Assembly (NCBI GenBank): GCA_031258625.1
Contig: JAIRMO010000187.1
Span: 1-22,853 of the forward strand
Direction of reading: 5' to 3'
DNA: 22,853 nt
DNA from: Spirochaetaceae bacterium
GTDB taxonomy: Bacteria; Spirochaetota; Spirochaetia; Treponematales; Breznakiellaceae
Shown here: in pieces, positions 22,521-22,853 of the stretch
Position numbering within the stretch: position 1 is the first letter of the stretch
Layout of the letters: the number at the start of each line of letters is the position of its first letter
The notes under the pieces: generated by a model
The model's input: the letters and a program-made list of their open reading frames with translations, nothing else
What the model was told of the DNA's origin: nothing
Database searches by the model: none
Position numbers and translations under genes: made by a program

Positions 22521-22853
22521 ATATGGTCAAGCCTCACGGTAGATTAGTAGTGGTCGGCTCAATACCTTACGATACGTAGACCTCCACCCTATCAACCAGG
22601 TAGTCTTCCTGGTACCTTTAGGAGGGTCGAACCCTCAGGGATGGTTTATCTTGAGGCGGGCTTCCCACTTAGATGCCTTCAGCGGTTATCCCTTCCGAAC
22701 GTAGCTACCCGGCACATGCCCTTGGCAGGACAACCGGTACACCAGAGGTTCGTCCATTTCGGTCCTCTCGTACTAAAAACAGCTCCTCTCAACCATCCAA
22801 CGCCCATGGCAGATAGGGACCGAACTGTCTCGCGACGTTCTGAACCCAGCTCA
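22521..22853 (-). rRNA. rrl: 23S ribosomal RNA, 3' part
   Basis: The minus strand carries the 3' domain of 23S rRNA, including the sarcin-ricin loop segment AGTACGAGAGGACC (near 22,765-22,780) and TGAGCTGGGTTCAGAACGTC at the right edge, and it ends CCGTGAGGCTTGACCAT. The gene continues past the window. The 3' end is placed by comparison with the known end of bacterial 23S rRNA (GAGGCTTAACC in E. coli). This fragment could give a reliable species assignment. Confidence 0.95.

Overview
The window looks like a chromosomal piece of a spirochaete, most probably a Treponema of the termite-gut kind. That placement is an inference from a spirochaetal-style lipoprotein signal (lipobox LFSC), the mix of AT-rich intergenic and GC-rich coding DNA, and the presence of a nitrogenase-like operon. 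The partial 23S rRNA gene at the right edge would settle it. Two compositional zones are visible: an AT-richer zone (about 790-8,800) and a clearly GC-richer zone (about 8,880-18,340).

Left edge (1-720): the right end of an IS3-family insertion sequence has landed inside an IS630-family transposase gene, leaving a nested, dead remnant.

Centre-left (790-8,760, all minus strand): this is the most notable part. One operon, read right to left from a near-perfect sigma70 promoter at 8,732-8,760, encodes a NifH-like reductase, a cysteine synthase (CysK), a NifK-like and a NifD-like subunit, then a lipoprotein substrate-binding protein, an ATPase and a permease of the sulfonate/taurine/nitrate importer type. 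The three nitrogenase-like proteins keep the cysteines expected for the NifH [4Fe-4S] cluster and a P-cluster-like site. The D subunit, however, appears to lack the histidines of the true nitrogenase active site, and no nifB, nifE or nifN is present. With cysK embedded and a sulfonate-type importer attached, the best reading is a dedicated system that imports an organosulfur compound, reductively splits it, and captures the sulfur as cysteine. It is related in idea to the methylthio-alkane reductase MarHDK but has a different gene complement.

Next (8,878-11,262, minus): a NifS/IscS-type cysteine desulfurase followed by ThiI without a rhodanese domain, a pair expected to make 4-thiouridine in tRNA. 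Then argG (minus), a TraX-family membrane protein on the plus strand, and the argC-argJ-argB-argD operon (minus; 18,332 down to 13,835), which makes citrulline/arginine precursors by the cyclic acetyl pathway. A long structured leader with a possible ArgR-like site lies upstream of argC.

Right part (18,828-22,080, plus): a small Cys-rich protein of unknown role, an intergenic element with two long perfect palindromes, a small TPR-like lipoprotein, a DMT-family transporter, and an SfsA nuclease fused to a DUF123 (GIY-YIG-like) domain. The window ends with a small heavy-metal-binding protein and the 5S and 3' part of the 23S rRNA genes, all on the minus strand. Several short palindromes sharing a TTTTGGAAC/TTTTGAAAC core are scattered between genes.
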